Shown here: positions 34,155 through 43,898 of the stretch, in pieces
How the letters are laid out: each line of letters opens with the position of its first letter
Numbering within the stretch: position 1 is the stretch's first letter
From: Georgenia sp. SYP-B2076
Lineage (GTDB): Bacteria > Actinomycetota > Actinomycetes > Actinomycetales > Actinomycetaceae
DNA: 64,000 nt
NCBI RefSeq assembly: GCF_003991205.1
Contig: NZ_RXOZ01000032.1
Span: forward strand, 124,001-188,000
Direction: 5' to 3'
The notes under the pieces: generated by a model
What the model was told of the DNA's origin: nothing
Databases searched by the model: none
Seen by the model: only the letters and a program-made list of their open reading frames with translations
Program-made: the position numbers and the translations under genes

Positions 34155-36161
34155 GTGACCAACCGCCTCGCCGACGCGACCAGCCCGTACCTGCTTCAGC
34201 ACAAGGACAACCCGGTCGACTGGTGGGAGTGGGGCGAGGAGGCGTTCGCCGAGGCGCGGCGGCGGGACGTGCCCGTGATGCTCTCGGTCGGGTACGCCGC
34301 CTGCCACTGGTGCCACGTGATGGCCCACGAGTCCTTCGAGGACCAGGCAGTCGCCGCGGCGGTCAACGCGAGCGTGGTCCCGGTCAAGGTGGACCGCGAG
34401 GAGCGCCCGGACATCGACGCCGTGTACATGCAGGCCACCACCGCGATGACCGGTCAGGGCGGGTGGCCGATGACCTGCTTCCTCACCCCGGCGGGGGAAC
34501 CGTTCTTCTGCGGCACCTACTACCCCAAGGCGCAGTTCCTCCAGCTGCTGGCCGCTGTGGCGGACGCGTGGACCACCCGCCGCGAGGAGGTCCTGACCTC
34601 CAGCGCCGCCATCGCGCAGTTCCTCGGTTCCGCGGTCGAGGCGGGCGACCCCGCCGCGGTCGACGCCGCCGCCCTGGACGCGGCCGCCGACCGCCTGGCC
34701 GCGGGCTTCGACGCCCGGCACGGCGGGTTCGGCGGGTCCCCGAAGTTCCCGCCGTCGATGGTGCTCGAGTTCCTCCTGCGTCACCACGCCCGCACCGGCT
34801 CCCCCGGGTCGCTGGACATGGTGACGAGCACCTGCGAGGCGATGGCCCGCGGCGGCGTCTACGACCAGCTCGCCGGCGGCTTCGCCCGGTACTCGGTGGA
34901 CGCGGCGTGGGTGGTGCCCCACTTCGAGAAGATGCTCTACGACAACGCCCAGCTGCTGCGCGTGTACCTGCACCTGTACCGGGCCACCGGCTCCGGCCTC
35001 GCCGAGCGCGTGGCCCGCGAGACCGCGGACTTCCTCCTGCGTGACCTCGGCACCCCCGAGGGGGCCTTCGCCTCCTCCCTCGACGCCGACGCCGCCGGCG
35101 TCGAGGGGCTGACGTATGCCTGGACCCCCGCGGAGCTGGCGGCCGTGCTCGGCGCGGAGGACGGCGAGCGCGCCGCGGCGCTGCTCGGCGTCACGGCCGG
35201 GGGCACGTTCGAGCGGGGGACCTCCACGCTCCAGCTGCGCTCCGACCCCGACGACGCCGCATGGTGGGCGGGCGCGCGTGACCGCCTGCTCACGGCCCGG
35301 GCCGGGCGGCCCCAGCCGGGGCGGGACGACAAGGCGGTCACCTCCTGGAACGGGCTGGCGATCGCGGCGCTGGCGGAGGCGGGCGCGCTGCTCGGCGAGG
35401 AGCGCTACCTGGCCGCGGCGCGCACGTGCGCCGCGTTCGTCCTGGGCGCCCACCTGGTGGACGGCCGGCTGCGCCGCGCCTCCCGCCAAGGGGTCGTGGG
35501 CAACGCCGCCGCCGTCGCGGACGACCACGGCAACCTGGCCGAGGGACTCCTCGCCCTGCACCAGGCCACCGGCGAGCCGCGGTGGCTCGAGGCGGCGAAG
35601 GGCGTGCTCGAGACGGCGCTCGCCCACTTCGCCGACGCGGCCGGCGGGTTCTACGACGTCGCGAACGACGCCGAGCGCCTCGTGACCCGGCCGCGGAACG
35701 GCGCCGACAACGCCGAGCCGGCGGGACAGTCCGCGCTGGCCGGTGCGCTGCTGACCTACTCGGCGCTGACCGGCTCGCCCCGCCACCGGGCGGCGGCCGA
35801 CGCCGCCGTCGCGGCGGCGGGGACGCTGGCGCGGGCGGAGCCGCGCTTCGCGGGCTGGACCCTCGCCGTGGCGGAGGCCGCGCTGGCCGGGCCGCTGCAG
35901 GTCGCCGTCGTCGGGGAGGACGAGGCCGCACGGGAGCTGGCGGACGCCGCGCGGGCGTCGACGTCGCCGGGGCTCGTGCTCACGGCCGGGATGCCCGACG
36001 CCCCAGGGGTCCCGCTCCTGGCTGACAGGCCCCTGGTGGGCGGCGGGTCCGCGGCCTACGTGTGCCGCGGGTTCGTGTGCGACCGCCCGGTGACCGACGT
36101 GGCCGACCTCCGGCGCGCGCTGGGCTCCGGCCTCGCGCCGGCCACGGGCCCGGCGCTCTGA
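34155..36161 (+). CDS. DUF255 thioredoxin-fold / six-hairpin glycosidase-like protein (YyaL/SSP411 family)
   Basis: A 668-residue cytoplasmic protein. Residues ~5-165 are a thioredoxin-like DUF255 domain ([16 protein letters not shown], then CHWCHVM with Cys50 and Cys53, and [18 protein letters not shown]). The rest is an (alpha/alpha)6-barrel like N-acylglucosamine epimerases ([62 protein letters not shown]). GTG 34155 follows GAGGGA (34145-34150). The family is found from bacteria to mammals; its reaction is not known. It stands alone on the plus strand. Confidence 0.92.
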   Translation: MTNRLADATSPYLLQHKDNPVDWWEWGEEAFAEARRRDVPVMLSVGYAACHWCHVMAHESFEDQAVAAAVNASVVPVKVDREERPDIDAVYMQATTAMTGQGGWPMTCFLTPAGEPFFCGTYYPKAQFLQLLAAVADAWTTRREEVLTSSAAIAQFLGSAVEAGDPAAVDAAALDAAADRLAAGFDARHGGFGGSPKFPPSMVLEFLLRHHARTGSPGSLDMVTSTCEAMARGGVYDQLAGGFARYSVDAAWVVPHFEKMLYDNAQLLRVYLHLYRATGSGLAERVARETADFLLRDLGTPEGAFASSLDADAAGVEGLTYAWTPAELAAVLGAEDGERAAALLGVTAGGTFERGTSTLQLRSDPDDAAWWAGARDRLLTARAGRPQPGRDDKAVTSWNGLAIAALAEAGALLGEERYLAAARTCAAFVLGAHLVDGRLRRASRQGVVGNAAAVADDHGNLAEGLLALHQATGEPRWLEAAKGVLETALAHFADAAGGFYDVANDAERLVTRPRNGADNAEPAGQSALAGALLTYSALTGSPRHRAAADAAVAAAGTLARAEPRFAGWTLAVAEAALAGPLQVAVVGEDEAARELADAARASTSPGLVLTAGMPDAPGVPLLADRPLVGGGSAAYVCRGFVCDRPVTDVADLRRALGSGLAPATGPAL

Positions 36162-36162
36162 G

Positions 36163-36189
36163 GGACCGGCAGGCCGGGCGCGCCGGTCC
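36163..36189. terminator. Short hairpin between convergent genes
   Basis: GGACCGGC (36163-36170) pairs with GCCGGTCC (36182-36189) around an 11-nt loop in the 31-bp gap between two convergent stop codons. It is a plausible but modest bidirectional terminator. Confidence 0.5.
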
Positions 36190-36192
36190 GAC

Positions 36193-36894
36193 TCAGCCGG
36201 TGGACGGTCCCGGCCACGCGCGCCGCGACCAGCGGTAGGGGTAGCGCCGCAGCCGGGCGGTCCACGGGTAGGTGCCCAGGCCGTCAGGGCAGTGGTCCAC
36301 GGGGTCGAACCGGACGGCGGAGTCGGTGGCGGGCTCGGCGCGCCACACGAGGGTGCCGAAGGGCTGCCACGGTCCTTGCGGGGTCGCCCAGCGCATCGCG
36401 AGCGTGCGTGGTTCGCCGGTCGGCTCGGCGGCGAGCAGCACGGGGCCGTTCGGGCCGGCGAACGGCATCAGGGACGTGAAGGCGCCGCCGAGCGGGCTCC
36501 GCCGGGCGGACAGGACGTACCGGCTCCACGGCCCGGTCCCCGTGGAGGCCAGCAGCACGTCGTTCGGGCCGCCGAGGCCCTGCCAGCGCAGCGCGAGGCC
36601 CTGGATGTCGGGGAGCGCGGCCGGCAGCCCGACGGCGCGGGAGAAGCGGGCGAGGACGTCCCGGTGTCCGGAGACCCCGAGCGAGCCCAGGTCGGGCACG
36701 CCGCCGAAGAGCTCCATCCGGGCGCTCGCCACGGCGCCGCGCGGGTGCAGCGGCCTGGAGCGCCGCGCCAGGGCCACGGCGGCGAACAGCGCCCCCAGCG
36801 CCGCGCCCGCCCCGGCCGCCACGGCCGCGCCGGGGAGGTGGGTAAGGCCTGCGATCCCCGAGCGCCTGCGGGGCAGCTGCGTCCCGATCACCAT
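36193..36894 (-). CDS. Conserved actinobacterial hypothetical protein, single-TM or none
   Basis: A 233-residue protein. A hydrophobic stretch (~20-45, Ala/Gly-rich) is followed by RPLHPRGAVASARMELFGGVP, LARFSRAVGLPAALPDIQGLALRW, NDVLLASTGTGPWSRYVLSARR and a C-terminal W-RLRRYPYRWSRRAWPG. This pattern recurs in actinobacterial proteins annotated variously as phosphodiesterase or catalase-related. The HP-G segment and the PDIQGLALR block are their conserved parts. I cannot assign an activity. ATG 36894 is the best start. The divergent DUF2231 gene starts 130 nt away. Confidence 0.75.
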   Translation of the reverse strand: MVIGTQLPRRRSGIAGLTHLPGAAVAAGAGAALGALFAAVALARRSRPLHPRGAVASARMELFGGVPDLGSLGVSGHRDVLARFSRAVGLPAALPDIQGLALRWQGLGGPNDVLLASTGTGPWSRYVLSARRSPLGGAFTSLMPFAGPNGPVLLAAEPTGEPRTLAMRWATPQGPWQPFGTLVWRAEPATDSAVRFDPVDHCPDGLGTYPWTARLRRYPYRWSRRAWPGPSTG

Positions 36895-37024
36895 CGCCCT
36901 ACGGTGACCCCGCCGGGCCGGGGCGGCAACCCGACGGCACCCGGATGGGCACCCGGGATGCGCGCTCGGCTGCTCGGACGCATGCTGGCACACACCCGCA
37001 GCCCTGCCTGAGGAGACCACCGCC

Positions 37025-37654
37025 ATGCCCAGCGATGTGCACAGCGCCGCACCTGCCCTCGTCGACCTGACGCTCAAGCTCGAGGAGAGCACCGCCCTCG
37101 ACGGGGCGGTACGGGCGGCGACGCCCCTGGCCCACGCGATCGTCGCGAACCCCACCGTGCGGGACGTGCTTCAGGGCCGGCCGCTCGGCCACGCCCTGCA
37201 CCCGGTGCTCACCGACCTGCCCATCGGCGCGTGGCTGAGCGCCACCGTCCTCGACCTCACCGCCGGCCCGGCGGCCCGCCCGGCCGCCAGCCGTCTCCTG
37301 GGTCTCGGGATCCTCGCCGCCGTCCCCACGGCAATCTCCGGCTGGTCCGAGTGGGCGGAGGCCGACCGTCCCTCCCAGCGCGTCGGCGTGGTCCACGCCG
37401 CGGCCAACGTCCTCGCGCTGAGCCTGTACGCAGGCTCGTGGTTCGCCCGCCGCGGCGGGCGTCACGGCACCGGCGTGGCCATGAGCCTGGCCGCCACCAC
37501 GGTCGCCGGGGCCGGCGCCTACCTCGGCGGGCACCTGGCCGTCGCCCGGAAGCTCGGCACCCGGGACCCCGCCTACGCCGACGGCTCGAGCGGCCACACG
37601 CCGACCGGCGCCGAGCAGGCGGACCCGCCGATGGAGGGCGGCGCCGGCATCTGA
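37025..37654 (+). CDS. DUF2231 membrane protein
   Basis: A 209-residue protein with about four membrane helices. DUF2231 features are GHALHPVLTDLPIGAWLSATVLDL (His-Pro and Asp in the first helix region), AAVPTAISGWSEW, HAAANVLALSLYAGSW and YLGGHLAV. The conserved His residues suggest heme or metal binding in the membrane, but no function is proven. GAGGAGA just upstream supports ATG 37025. An acidic/Gly-rich tail ends the protein. It converges on ctaD, with a strong hairpin in between. Confidence 0.88.
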   Translation: MPSDVHSAAPALVDLTLKLEESTALDGAVRAATPLAHAIVANPTVRDVLQGRPLGHALHPVLTDLPIGAWLSATVLDLTAGPAARPAASRLLGLGILAAVPTAISGWSEWAEADRPSQRVGVVHAAANVLALSLYAGSWFARRGGRHGTGVAMSLAATTVAGAGAYLGGHLAVARKLGTRDPAYADGSSGHTPTGAEQADPPMEGGAGI

Positions 37655-37672
37655 CGGCGCACGTCACCCGAC

Positions 37673-37716
37673 GACCGCCGGCCCGCAGCAGGCACGACTC
37701 CTGCGGGCCGGCGGTC
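37673..37716. terminator. Strong bidirectional terminator
   Basis: A perfect 16-bp stem (37673-37688 with 37701-37716) and 12-nt loop lie between the convergent DUF2231 and ctaD genes. On the plus strand it is followed by CTGTGT. It is the longest perfect hairpin in the window. Confidence 0.85.
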
Positions 37717-37743
37717 CTGTGTCACGCCGGCGGTCCGGCGCGT

Positions 37744-39516
37744 CTAGCGCTCCGCCCCGTCACCGCGCTCGATGCGCTCCCGGACCACCTGGCCGCGGCC
37801 CTCGGTCTCGGGGCTCCCGTAGATGGCGTCGAGGGGACCGCGGTTCGGCTCCGGGTGGTCCATGGCGGCGACCTCGGGGTGGTGCAGGTCGAACGCGGGA
37901 CGCTCCGAGCGGATCCGGGGCAGTGACGTGAAGTTGTGCCGCGGCAGCGGCGACGCGGTGGCCCACTCCAGGGAGTTGCCGAACCCCCACGGGTCGTCCA
38001 CGAACACCGTCCGCGGGCCCCGCTGGGTCTTGTAGACGTTGTAGATGAACGGCAGCGTGGACAGGGCGATGAGGAAGGCCCCTACGGTCGAGATCTCGTT
38101 GTAGAGCTGGAACCCGTCCTCGGGCATGTAGTCCGCATAGCGGCGCGGCATGCCCTGGGCGCCCAGCCAGTGCTGGACCAGGAACGTGGTGTGGAACCCG
38201 ATGAACAGCAGCCAGAAGTTGATCTTGCCCAGGCGCTCGTCGAGCATCCGCCCGGTCCACTTGGGCCACCAGAAGTAGAACCCGGAGTACATCGCGAAGA
38301 CCACCGTGCCGAAGACGACGTAGTGGAAGTGCGCGACGACGAAGTAGGTGTCGTGGACCTGGAAGTCCATGGGCGGGCTCGAGAGGATGATGCCGGTCAG
38401 GCCGCCGAAGAGGAACGTCACCAGGAAGCCCAGCGCGAACAGCATGGGCGACTCGAACGTGAGCTTGCCGCGCCAGAGCGTGCCGACCCAGTTGAAGAAC
38501 TTCACGCCGGTGGGCACCGCGATGAGCATCGTCATCAGCGAGAAGAAGTTCAGCATCACGCCGCCGGTGGTGAACATGTGGTGCGCCCACACGGTCATCG
38601 ACAGCGCCGCGATCGCGATCGTGGCGAACACCAGGCCCTTGTAGCCGAAGATCGGTTTGCGGGAGAAGACCGGCAGGACCTCCGTGATGATGCCGAAGAA
38701 CGGCAGCGCGATGACGTAGACCTCGGGGTGGCCGAAGAACCAGAACAGGTGCTGCCACAGCAGCGCGCCGCCGGCGTCGGGGTTGTATATCTGCCCGCCG
38801 AAGATCCGGTCGATCGCGAGGCCGAAGAGCGCCGCGGCCAGCACCGGGAAGGCCATGAGCACCAGCAGCGAGGTGATCAGGGTGTTCCAGGTGAAGATCG
38901 GCATCCGGAACATGGTCATGCCCGGGGCCCGCAGGGTGATGATCGTGGCGATGAAGTTCACGGCACCGAAGATGGTCCCAAAGCCGGTCATGGCCAGGCC
39001 GAGGACCCACAGGTCACCGCCCAGGCCCGGGGAGAACGCCTCGCGGGACAGGGGCGTGTACGCCGTCCAGCCGAAGCTCGCCGCCCCCTTGGGCGTCAGG
39101 AAGCCGCCCACCACGAGGAGGCCGCCGAACAGGTAGAGCCAGTACGCGAACATGTTCAGCCGCGGGAACGCCACGTCCGGCGCGCCGATCTGGATCGGCA
39201 CCATGACATTGGCGAACCCGGTGAACAGCGACGTCGCGAACAGGAACATCATGATCGTGCCGTGCATGGTGAACAGCTGGTTGTACTGCTCGTGCGACTG
39301 CACCACCTGGAGCCCGGGCTCGAAGAGCTCGGTCCGGATGAGCATGGCGAGGATCCCGCCGATCACGAAGAAGAAGAACGACGACGCCAGGTACATGTAC
39401 CCGATCACCTTGTGGTCGGTGGACGTGATCCACGAGACCAGCGTCCTGCCCAGGTGCTGCCGCTGTGGGGCGAGACCTGGCAGGACCGCCGGGCGGGCTT
39501 CGATGTTGGTAGCCAT
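37744..39516 (-). CDS. ctaD: Cytochrome c oxidase subunit I (aa3-type)
   Basis: A 590-residue heme-copper oxidase catalytic subunit with twelve or more membrane helices. Heme and CuB ligands are visible: the low-spin heme a His in [23 protein letters not shown] with the Tyr-linked CuB His, [10 protein letters not shown] with the His-His pair, and [11 protein letters not shown] carrying the heme a3 and heme a His residues. It reduces O2 to water at the cytoplasmic membrane and pumps protons. ATG 39516 follows GGAAGGGA. Subunits II, III and IV and the bc1 genes are not in the window, so ctaD is separate here. A possible 34-residue ORF lies 32 nt upstream. Confidence 0.97.
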   Translation of the reverse strand: MATNIEARPAVLPGLAPQRQHLGRTLVSWITSTDHKVIGYMYLASSFFFFVIGGILAMLIRTELFEPGLQVVQSHEQYNQLFTMHGTIMMFLFATSLFTGFANVMVPIQIGAPDVAFPRLNMFAYWLYLFGGLLVVGGFLTPKGAASFGWTAYTPLSREAFSPGLGGDLWVLGLAMTGFGTIFGAVNFIATIITLRAPGMTMFRMPIFTWNTLITSLLVLMAFPVLAAALFGLAIDRIFGGQIYNPDAGGALLWQHLFWFFGHPEVYVIALPFFGIITEVLPVFSRKPIFGYKGLVFATIAIAALSMTVWAHHMFTTGGVMLNFFSLMTMLIAVPTGVKFFNWVGTLWRGKLTFESPMLFALGFLVTFLFGGLTGIILSSPPMDFQVHDTYFVVAHFHYVVFGTVVFAMYSGFYFWWPKWTGRMLDERLGKINFWLLFIGFHTTFLVQHWLGAQGMPRRYADYMPEDGFQLYNEISTVGAFLIALSTLPFIYNVYKTQRGPRTVFVDDPWGFGNSLEWATASPLPRHNFTSLPRIRSERPAFDLHHPEVAAMDHPEPNRGPLDAIYGSPETEGRGQVVRERIERGDGAER

Positions 39517-39548
39517 AACCGGTTCCCTTCCGGGACTTTGGGGTGGCG

Positions 39549-39653
39549 CTAGCCCTGCTGCGGTGCGGTGCCGCCCGGCTGGTGGCGGAAGTCGTGGCAC
39601 CGCGTCGGGATGAGGGAGGTGACGTCATCGAAACCGGTCTGGCCACTGGCCAT
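39549..39653 (-). CDS. Possible 34-residue leader/small protein upstream of ctaD
   Basis: A 34-codon frame starts at ATG 39653 and is preceded at good spacing by GAGGTGA (39659-39665). It ends in TAG 32 nt before ctaD. The peptide has a Cys-His-Asp-Phe-Arg-His core ([12 protein letters not shown]) and no membrane segment. It may be a regulatory leader peptide or a small partner of the oxidase. Codon use agrees with coding, but at this length that is weak evidence. I do not recognise a family. Confidence 0.45.
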   Translation of the reverse strand: MASGQTGFDDVTSLIPTRCHDFRHQPGGTAPQQG

Positions 39654-39868
39654 GCTGATCACCTCTGGTCGGCGACGGCGCCGCGCCGCCCTGGGACGTG
39701 CCCCGCCCGCCACGATCCCGGTGGACGGGGTGTGCTTGAGGTATTCACTTCGCGGCGCCACCGGTGCCGCAGACCCGAGACTAGCCCTGAAGGGGCCAGC
39801 GCGGAACGTCGAGGGCGGGGGCGCCGCGGGTGGTGGCCCAGGGCGGCGCGGCACCGGCCGGGTCGGGC

Positions 39869-40894
39869 TCACGCCGGGCGCCCGAGCTCGCCCACGCACC
39901 ACCCGAAGAGCCCGGGCAGGGCGCCGGCGGCGGGCACCAGTCGGCTGCGCAGCGCCGGCGCCTCGGAGGCGGCCAGGAGCACCTCGGTGAGCAGCCGGTA
40001 GCGGCGCACGATCCGCCGCCAGCTCGCCTCGTAGGAGGCCGGCCGCCCGGCCAGCACCGCCCCGACGGCGGCCTCCGCCTGCGCCAGCGCGAGCGAGATC
40101 CCCTCGCCGGTGAGGGCGTCGACGTAGCCGCCCGCGTCGCCGACGAGCAGCACCCGGCCCGCGACCCGCCTGCGGGAGCGCTGGCGCAGCGGTCCCGCGC
40201 CGCGGACGGCGGAGGTCGGCTCCCCGAGCAGCCGCTCGGCCAGGACCGGGAAGGCGGCGAGCTGCGCGTCGTAGGGCAGGCGCCGCGTCGTCAGCACGGC
40301 GACGCCGACCTCCCCCGGCCCCACGGGCGTCACGTAGGCCTCGGCGTGCTCCGCCCAGTGCACCTCGACGAGGTCCGTCCAGGGCGCGACACCCACGTGC
40401 CGGCGCAGACCGAACCGCCGGCGACGCCCCGCGGGGACGTCCAGGCCGAGGGAGCGGCGCAGCGGGGAGTGGAGACCGTCCGCGGCGACCAGGTACCGCG
40501 CCGGCGTGCCGTCGACGACGACGCCGCGCTCGTCCTGGCGCACCTCGGTCACGGCGCGCCGCTCCACCTCCACCCCGGCGGCGGCGACGGCGCCGCGCAG
40601 GGCCTCGTGCAGGGCGGTGCGGCGCACGCCGCGTCCCGGCGGGCCGCGGAAGTAGGCCTCGGCGTGGGTGGCGCCAGACTGGTACCGGATGCCGCGCAGC
40701 TCCTGGCCCGCGGGGTCCACGCCCAGGCGGGCGAGCCGGGTCACGGCGCCGGGCATGAGACCCTCCCCGCAGGCCTTGTCGATCGTGCCGCCCCGCGGCT
40801 CGCGGACGACGACGCTGAGCCCGGCCCGGGACGCGTACAGGGCGGTGGCCAGCCCGGCGGGCCCGCCCCCGGCCACGACGACGTCGACGCTCAT
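39869..40894 (-). CDS. FAD-dependent oxidoreductase, geranylgeranyl-reductase/PHBH type
   Basis: A 341-residue flavoprotein. N-terminal GGGPAGLATALYASRAGLSVVV binds ADP of FAD; CGEGLMPGAV follows; YLVAADGLHSPLRRSLGL is the DG motif; VLLVGDAGGYVDALTGEGISLALAQ is the FAD-ribityl GD motif. It fits the group II aromatic hydroxylase/geranylgeranyl reductase superfamily. It is last in a four-gene type III PKS cluster (ATGA overlap with the methyltransferase-like gene). There it could hydroxylate the polyketide ring, as SrsC does for alkylresorcinols, or reduce a prenyl chain. The choice between these is open. Confidence 0.9.
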   Translation of the reverse strand: MSVDVVVAGGGPAGLATALYASRAGLSVVVREPRGGTIDKACGEGLMPGAVTRLARLGVDPAGQELRGIRYQSGATHAEAYFRGPPGRGVRRTALHEALRGAVAAAGVEVERRAVTEVRQDERGVVVDGTPARYLVAADGLHSPLRRSLGLDVPAGRRRRFGLRRHVGVAPWTDLVEVHWAEHAEAYVTPVGPGEVGVAVLTTRRLPYDAQLAAFPVLAERLLGEPTSAVRGAGPLRQRSRRRVAGRVLLVGDAGGYVDALTGEGISLALAQAEAAVGAVLAGRPASYEASWRRIVRRYRLLTEVLLAASEAPALRSRLVPAAGALPGLFGWCVGELGRPA

Positions 40895-41427
40895 GCCGGA
40901 GCGCCGGCGGCCCGCAGGGCCCGGTTCTCCGTGCGCACGCGCACCGTGAGCAGCGCGGCGTTGGCGACCGTGAAGGTCAGCGCGGTCATCCACGCCGAGT
41001 GCACGAGCGGCAGCGCGAACCCCTCGACGACGACGGCCACGTAGTTGGGGTGCGGGACCCACCGGTAGGGCCCGCCGCCGACCAGGGGAAGCCCGGGCAC
41101 GACGATCACCCGCGTGTTCCACCGGTGCCCGAGGGTGGCGATGCACCACCAGCGCAGCGCCTGGGACCCCAGCGCGAGGGCGAGCATGGGCCAGCCCAGG
41201 GCGGGCACGAACTCCGGCCGCCGGGTCCACACCTCCACGAGCGCCCCGACGAGCAGGCCCGTGTGCAGGGCCACCATCACCGGGTAGTGCCCGCGGCCGC
41301 TCTCCACGCCGCCGCGGGCGAAGCTCCAGCGCGCGTTGCGCCGCGCGACGACGAGCTCGGCGAGTCGCTCCAGGGCGACGAGCGCCACCAGGACCGTGAA
41401 CAGGACGAGGCTCTGGGTGCTGGCCAT
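40891..41427 (-). CDS. Isoprenylcysteine carboxyl methyltransferase-like membrane methyltransferase
   Basis: A 178-residue protein with four to five membrane helices. ICMT-family motifs are GHYPVMVALHTGLL, WWCIATLGHRWNTRVIVVPG and GPYRWVPHPNYVAVVVEGFALPL, where HPNY is the SAM/lipophilic-substrate signature. It starts 1 nt after the PKS stop codon and overlaps the FAD gene by 4 nt. SrsB, the phenolic-lipid O-methyltransferase of Streptomyces, belongs to the same family and sits in the same position relative to a type III PKS. O-methylation of a polyketide phenol or quinol in the membrane is therefore the best guess. Confidence 0.88.
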   Translation of the reverse strand: MASTQSLVLFTVLVALVALERLAELVVARRNARWSFARGGVESGRGHYPVMVALHTGLLVGALVEVWTRRPEFVPALGWPMLALALGSQALRWWCIATLGHRWNTRVIVVPGLPLVGGGPYRWVPHPNYVAVVVEGFALPLVHSAWMTALTFTVANAALLTVRVRTENRALRAAGAPA

Positions 41428-41428
41428 C

Positions 41429-42499
41429 TCAGCCCCGCAGGAGCACGAGCTCGAGGCTGAAGCCGGGACCCATCGCCATCATCACGCCGGGCGACCCGGG
41501 CTCGGGGGCGCGCCGGTCGAGGGTGTCCCGCAGGATGTGCAGCACGGAGGACGAGGAGAGGTTCCCGACCCGGCGCAGCGAGTCGGTCGTCAGGGCGAGG
41601 GCGTCGTCGTCGATCCCGAGGGTCGCGGCCATCGACTCGATCACCTTGGGGCCGCCGGGGTGGCACACCCACCACCCGACGTCGCCCAGGGTCAGCGCGT
41701 GCTCGCCGAGGAAGCGGCTGACGTCCTGGCCGACGTGCCGGCGCACCAGGTCGGGCACCTCGACACCGAGGACGATGCGCAGCCCGGTGGCGCCGACGTC
41801 CCAGCCCATCGTGGCCTCGGTGCCGGCGTACAGGCGGCTGCGGCTGGCCACGACGGTGGGCGCGCCAGGCCCGCCGCGGGCGGCGAGCGGGTGCTCCGCG
41901 CCGACCGCGACGAGGGCGGCGGCGCCGTCGCCGAAGAGCCCGCTGGCCACGAGGTTCGCCGGGGTGGTGTCCCCGCGCTGGAGGGTCAGGGAGCACAGCT
42001 CAACGGAGACGAGCGCCGCGACGGCGCCCGGGTGGCCGAGGAGGTAGTCGTGGACGCGGGCGGTCCCGGCCGCCCCGCCCATGCACCCCAGCCCGATCAT
42101 CGGCACCCGGACCACGTCCTCGCGCAGCCCCAGCCGGGCCGCGATCCGCGCCTCGAGGGACGGCACGGCCAGCCCGGTGATGGTGGTGGAGACGATGAGG
42201 TCGACGTCGGCCGGCTCCAGGCCGGCGCGCCCGAGGGCCGCATCGAGCGCCCGCGCCCCGAGGTCGACGGCGGCGGCGATGAAGGCGTCGTTGGCCTGCC
42301 CGAAGTCGGTCAGCGCGGCGAACCGCTCCAGCGGCAGGGCGAGGTGGCGGTGGTCGACGCCGGAGCCGGCGTGGATCCGGCGCAGCAGCGACTCGGTACG
42401 GCCGTGGGCCCCCACCATCTCGACCACCGCGTCCGTGACCTCGCGCTGGGTGTAGCGGTGCTCGGGGACCACCGCCTCGACCGCCACCAGGTGCGTCAT
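41429..42499 (-). CDS. Type III polyketide synthase (chalcone/alkylresorcinol synthase family)
   Basis: A 356-residue homodimeric ketosynthase. The catalytic triad is present: Cys139 in [11 protein letters not shown], His280 in [11 protein letters not shown] and Asn313 in [13 protein letters not shown]. The C-terminal [13 protein letters not shown] closes the CoA tunnel. It should extend an acyl-CoA starter with malonyl or methylmalonyl units and cyclise the product, giving an alkylresorcinol, pyrone or quinone precursor. It is second in the cluster after UbiA. Starter choice cannot be read reliably, but the neighbours imply a lipophilic product. Confidence 0.95.
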   Translation of the reverse strand: MTHLVAVEAVVPEHRYTQREVTDAVVEMVGAHGRTESLLRRIHAGSGVDHRHLALPLERFAALTDFGQANDAFIAAAVDLGARALDAALGRAGLEPADVDLIVSTTITGLAVPSLEARIAARLGLREDVVRVPMIGLGCMGGAAGTARVHDYLLGHPGAVAALVSVELCSLTLQRGDTTPANLVASGLFGDGAAALVAVGAEHPLAARGGPGAPTVVASRSRLYAGTEATMGWDVGATGLRIVLGVEVPDLVRRHVGQDVSRFLGEHALTLGDVGWWVCHPGGPKVIESMAATLGIDDDALALTTDSLRRVGNLSSSSVLHILRDTLDRRAPEPGSPGVMMAMGPGFSLELVLLRG

Positions 42500-42539
42500 C
42501 TCAGCGAGCCTAAGGTGCGCGCGCCGCCGTGTCGCGGGT

Positions 42540-43373
42540 TCACAGCCCGCGCACGGCGAGGAGGACGACGTCCGTCAGCGCGATGACCAGGGCGGCGAGG
42601 AACGGCGCCCGGCCGCCGGCCCGCGGCGCGGCGACGGCGAGCGCCGCGACGGCCACGAGGACGACCCACGCCCACCCCGGCGTCGGGCCGGCGGGGCCCA
42701 CCACGGTGGCCGCCGACGCCGCCGTCAGCGAGCCGAGCGCCAGCAGGCCGCTGCCCCGGGCCCCCAGCCGGTGCGGCAGCCCCCGCACGTGGGTGGCCGC
42801 GTCGTCGGCGAGGTCGGGCAGGACGTTGAGCAGGTGCGCCCCGAGGCCCAGCAGGGCGCCGGTGGCGGCGACCCACGCCGGCGGCAGGCGGGAGTCGGCC
42901 GCCAGCCACACCACGGCCGGCAACGACCCGAAGGCCACCACGTACGGCACCGCGGACCACACGGTCCGCTTGAGCCCGACGTTGTAGGCCCAGCCCGAGC
43001 CGACCACGGCCACGAGGTGGACGAGCCCGGCGGCGGGCCCGAGCGCCAGGGACGCGACCGCGCACAGGAGCAGCACCACGGCGAGGGCGGCGCGGACGGC
43101 GGCGCGGGAGACCTCCCCCGCGGCGACCGGCTTGTCGGTGCGCCCCACCTGCGCGTCCCGGTCGGCGTCGAGCAGGTCGTTGGACCACCCGATCGAGAGC
43201 TGCCCGGTGAGCACGGCCGCGCCGACGACGGCCCCGGTGCGCAGACCCGCATCCGCGACCGCGGCGAGCAGGACGGCGACCGCGGTCACCGCGACGGTGG
43301 GCGCGGGATGGCAGGCGCGCGCCAGCGCCGCGGGCACACGCGTGCGGCGGGCCCCGGCCCCGGGGGCGGTCAC
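42540..43373 (-). CDS. UbiA-family prenyltransferase
   Basis: A 277-residue membrane prenyltransferase with seven to nine helices. The first Asp-rich motif is [18 protein letters not shown]; the second lies near [23 protein letters not shown]. Both bind prenyl diphosphate via Mg2+. It should prenylate an aromatic ring at the membrane. It is first in the type III PKS cluster, 40 nt upstream of the PKS. The start is uncertain: GTGs at 43436, 43394, 43373 and 43337 are in frame, and the first ones lie within a 21-bp tandem repeat; 43373 is a compromise. Confidence 0.85.
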   Translation of the reverse strand: MTAPGAGARRTRVPAALARACHPAPTVAVTAVAVLLAAVADAGLRTGAVVGAAVLTGQLSIGWSNDLLDADRDAQVGRTDKPVAAGEVSRAAVRAALAVVLLLCAVASLALGPAAGLVHLVAVVGSGWAYNVGLKRTVWSAVPYVVAFGSLPAVVWLAADSRLPPAWVAATGALLGLGAHLLNVLPDLADDAATHVRGLPHRLGARGSGLLALGSLTAASAATVVGPAGPTPGWAWVVLVAVAALAVAAPRAGGRAPFLAALVIALTDVVLLAVRGL

Positions 43374-43433
43374 GCGCCGTCCGACCGTGGGCACGCGCCG
43401 TCCGCCGGTGAATACGCTCCGTCCGCCGGCGGG
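43371..43433. repeat. Three 21-bp tandem repeats at the UbiA gene start
   Basis: Copies at 43371-43391, 43392-43412 and 43413-43433 share 16-17 of 21 bases with each other. Being 21 bp they keep frame, would encode heptads of the GGRRVxT type, and duplicate a GTG codon, which creates the ambiguity in the UbiA start. Confidence 0.75.
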
Positions 43434-43441
43434 CACCCGCG

Positions 43442-43483
43442 CCGACGGCGGCGCCCCGGTGGGAGCCCGGGCGCCGCCGTCGG
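43442..43483. terminator. Hairpin terminator after cspA
   Basis: A perfect 15-bp stem (43442-43456 with 43469-43483) with a 12-nt loop begins 13 nt after the cspA stop on the minus strand. It should end the cspA transcript ahead of the UbiA cluster. Confidence 0.8.
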
Positions 43484-43496
43484 GGTTGAGGTCAAC

Positions 43497-43700
43497 TCAG
43501 AGGGGACGGACGTTCTCGGCCTGCGGGCCCTTGGGGCCCTGCGTGACGTCGAACTCGACCTTCTGGTCCTCGTCCAGCGAGCGGTAGCCGCTCGTGGCGA
43601 TCGCGGAGTAATGGACGAAGACGTCGGCGCTGCCGTCGTCAGGAGCGATGAAGCCGAAGCCCTTCTCGCCGTTGAACCACTTCACGGTTCCTGTCGTCAT
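43497..43700 (-). CDS. cspA: Cold-shock protein, CspA family
   Basis: A 67-residue single cold-shock domain. RNP1 is [11 protein letters not shown] and RNP2 is [19 protein letters not shown] opens the domain. It binds single-stranded RNA or DNA and melts structure. The usual family length is 65-70 residues. GGAAGGGA lies upstream of ATG 43700. The 198-bp region before it could hold a structured 5' leader as in other csp genes; no clear element is seen. A hairpin follows. Confidence 0.97.
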   Translation of the reverse strand: MTTGTVKWFNGEKGFGFIAPDDGSADVFVHYSAIATSGYRSLDEDQKVEFDVTQGPKGPQAENVRPL

Positions 43701-43898
43701 GCACATATCCCTTCCAGGCGGACAGCCCCGCGAGTCGGCGCTGCTCCAGGCGACCATGGCGCGCCGTCGGCGCCGTGCCGGGCGGCACGGGTCCGGGGCG
43801 CGCTCGGGCGCTCACCGAGACGATAAGGGACCGCGCGCCTTCCTTCCAGGGATCTGCACAACCGGTCACGATCTGGCACGAAGTTCCCCGTCCCGGGG

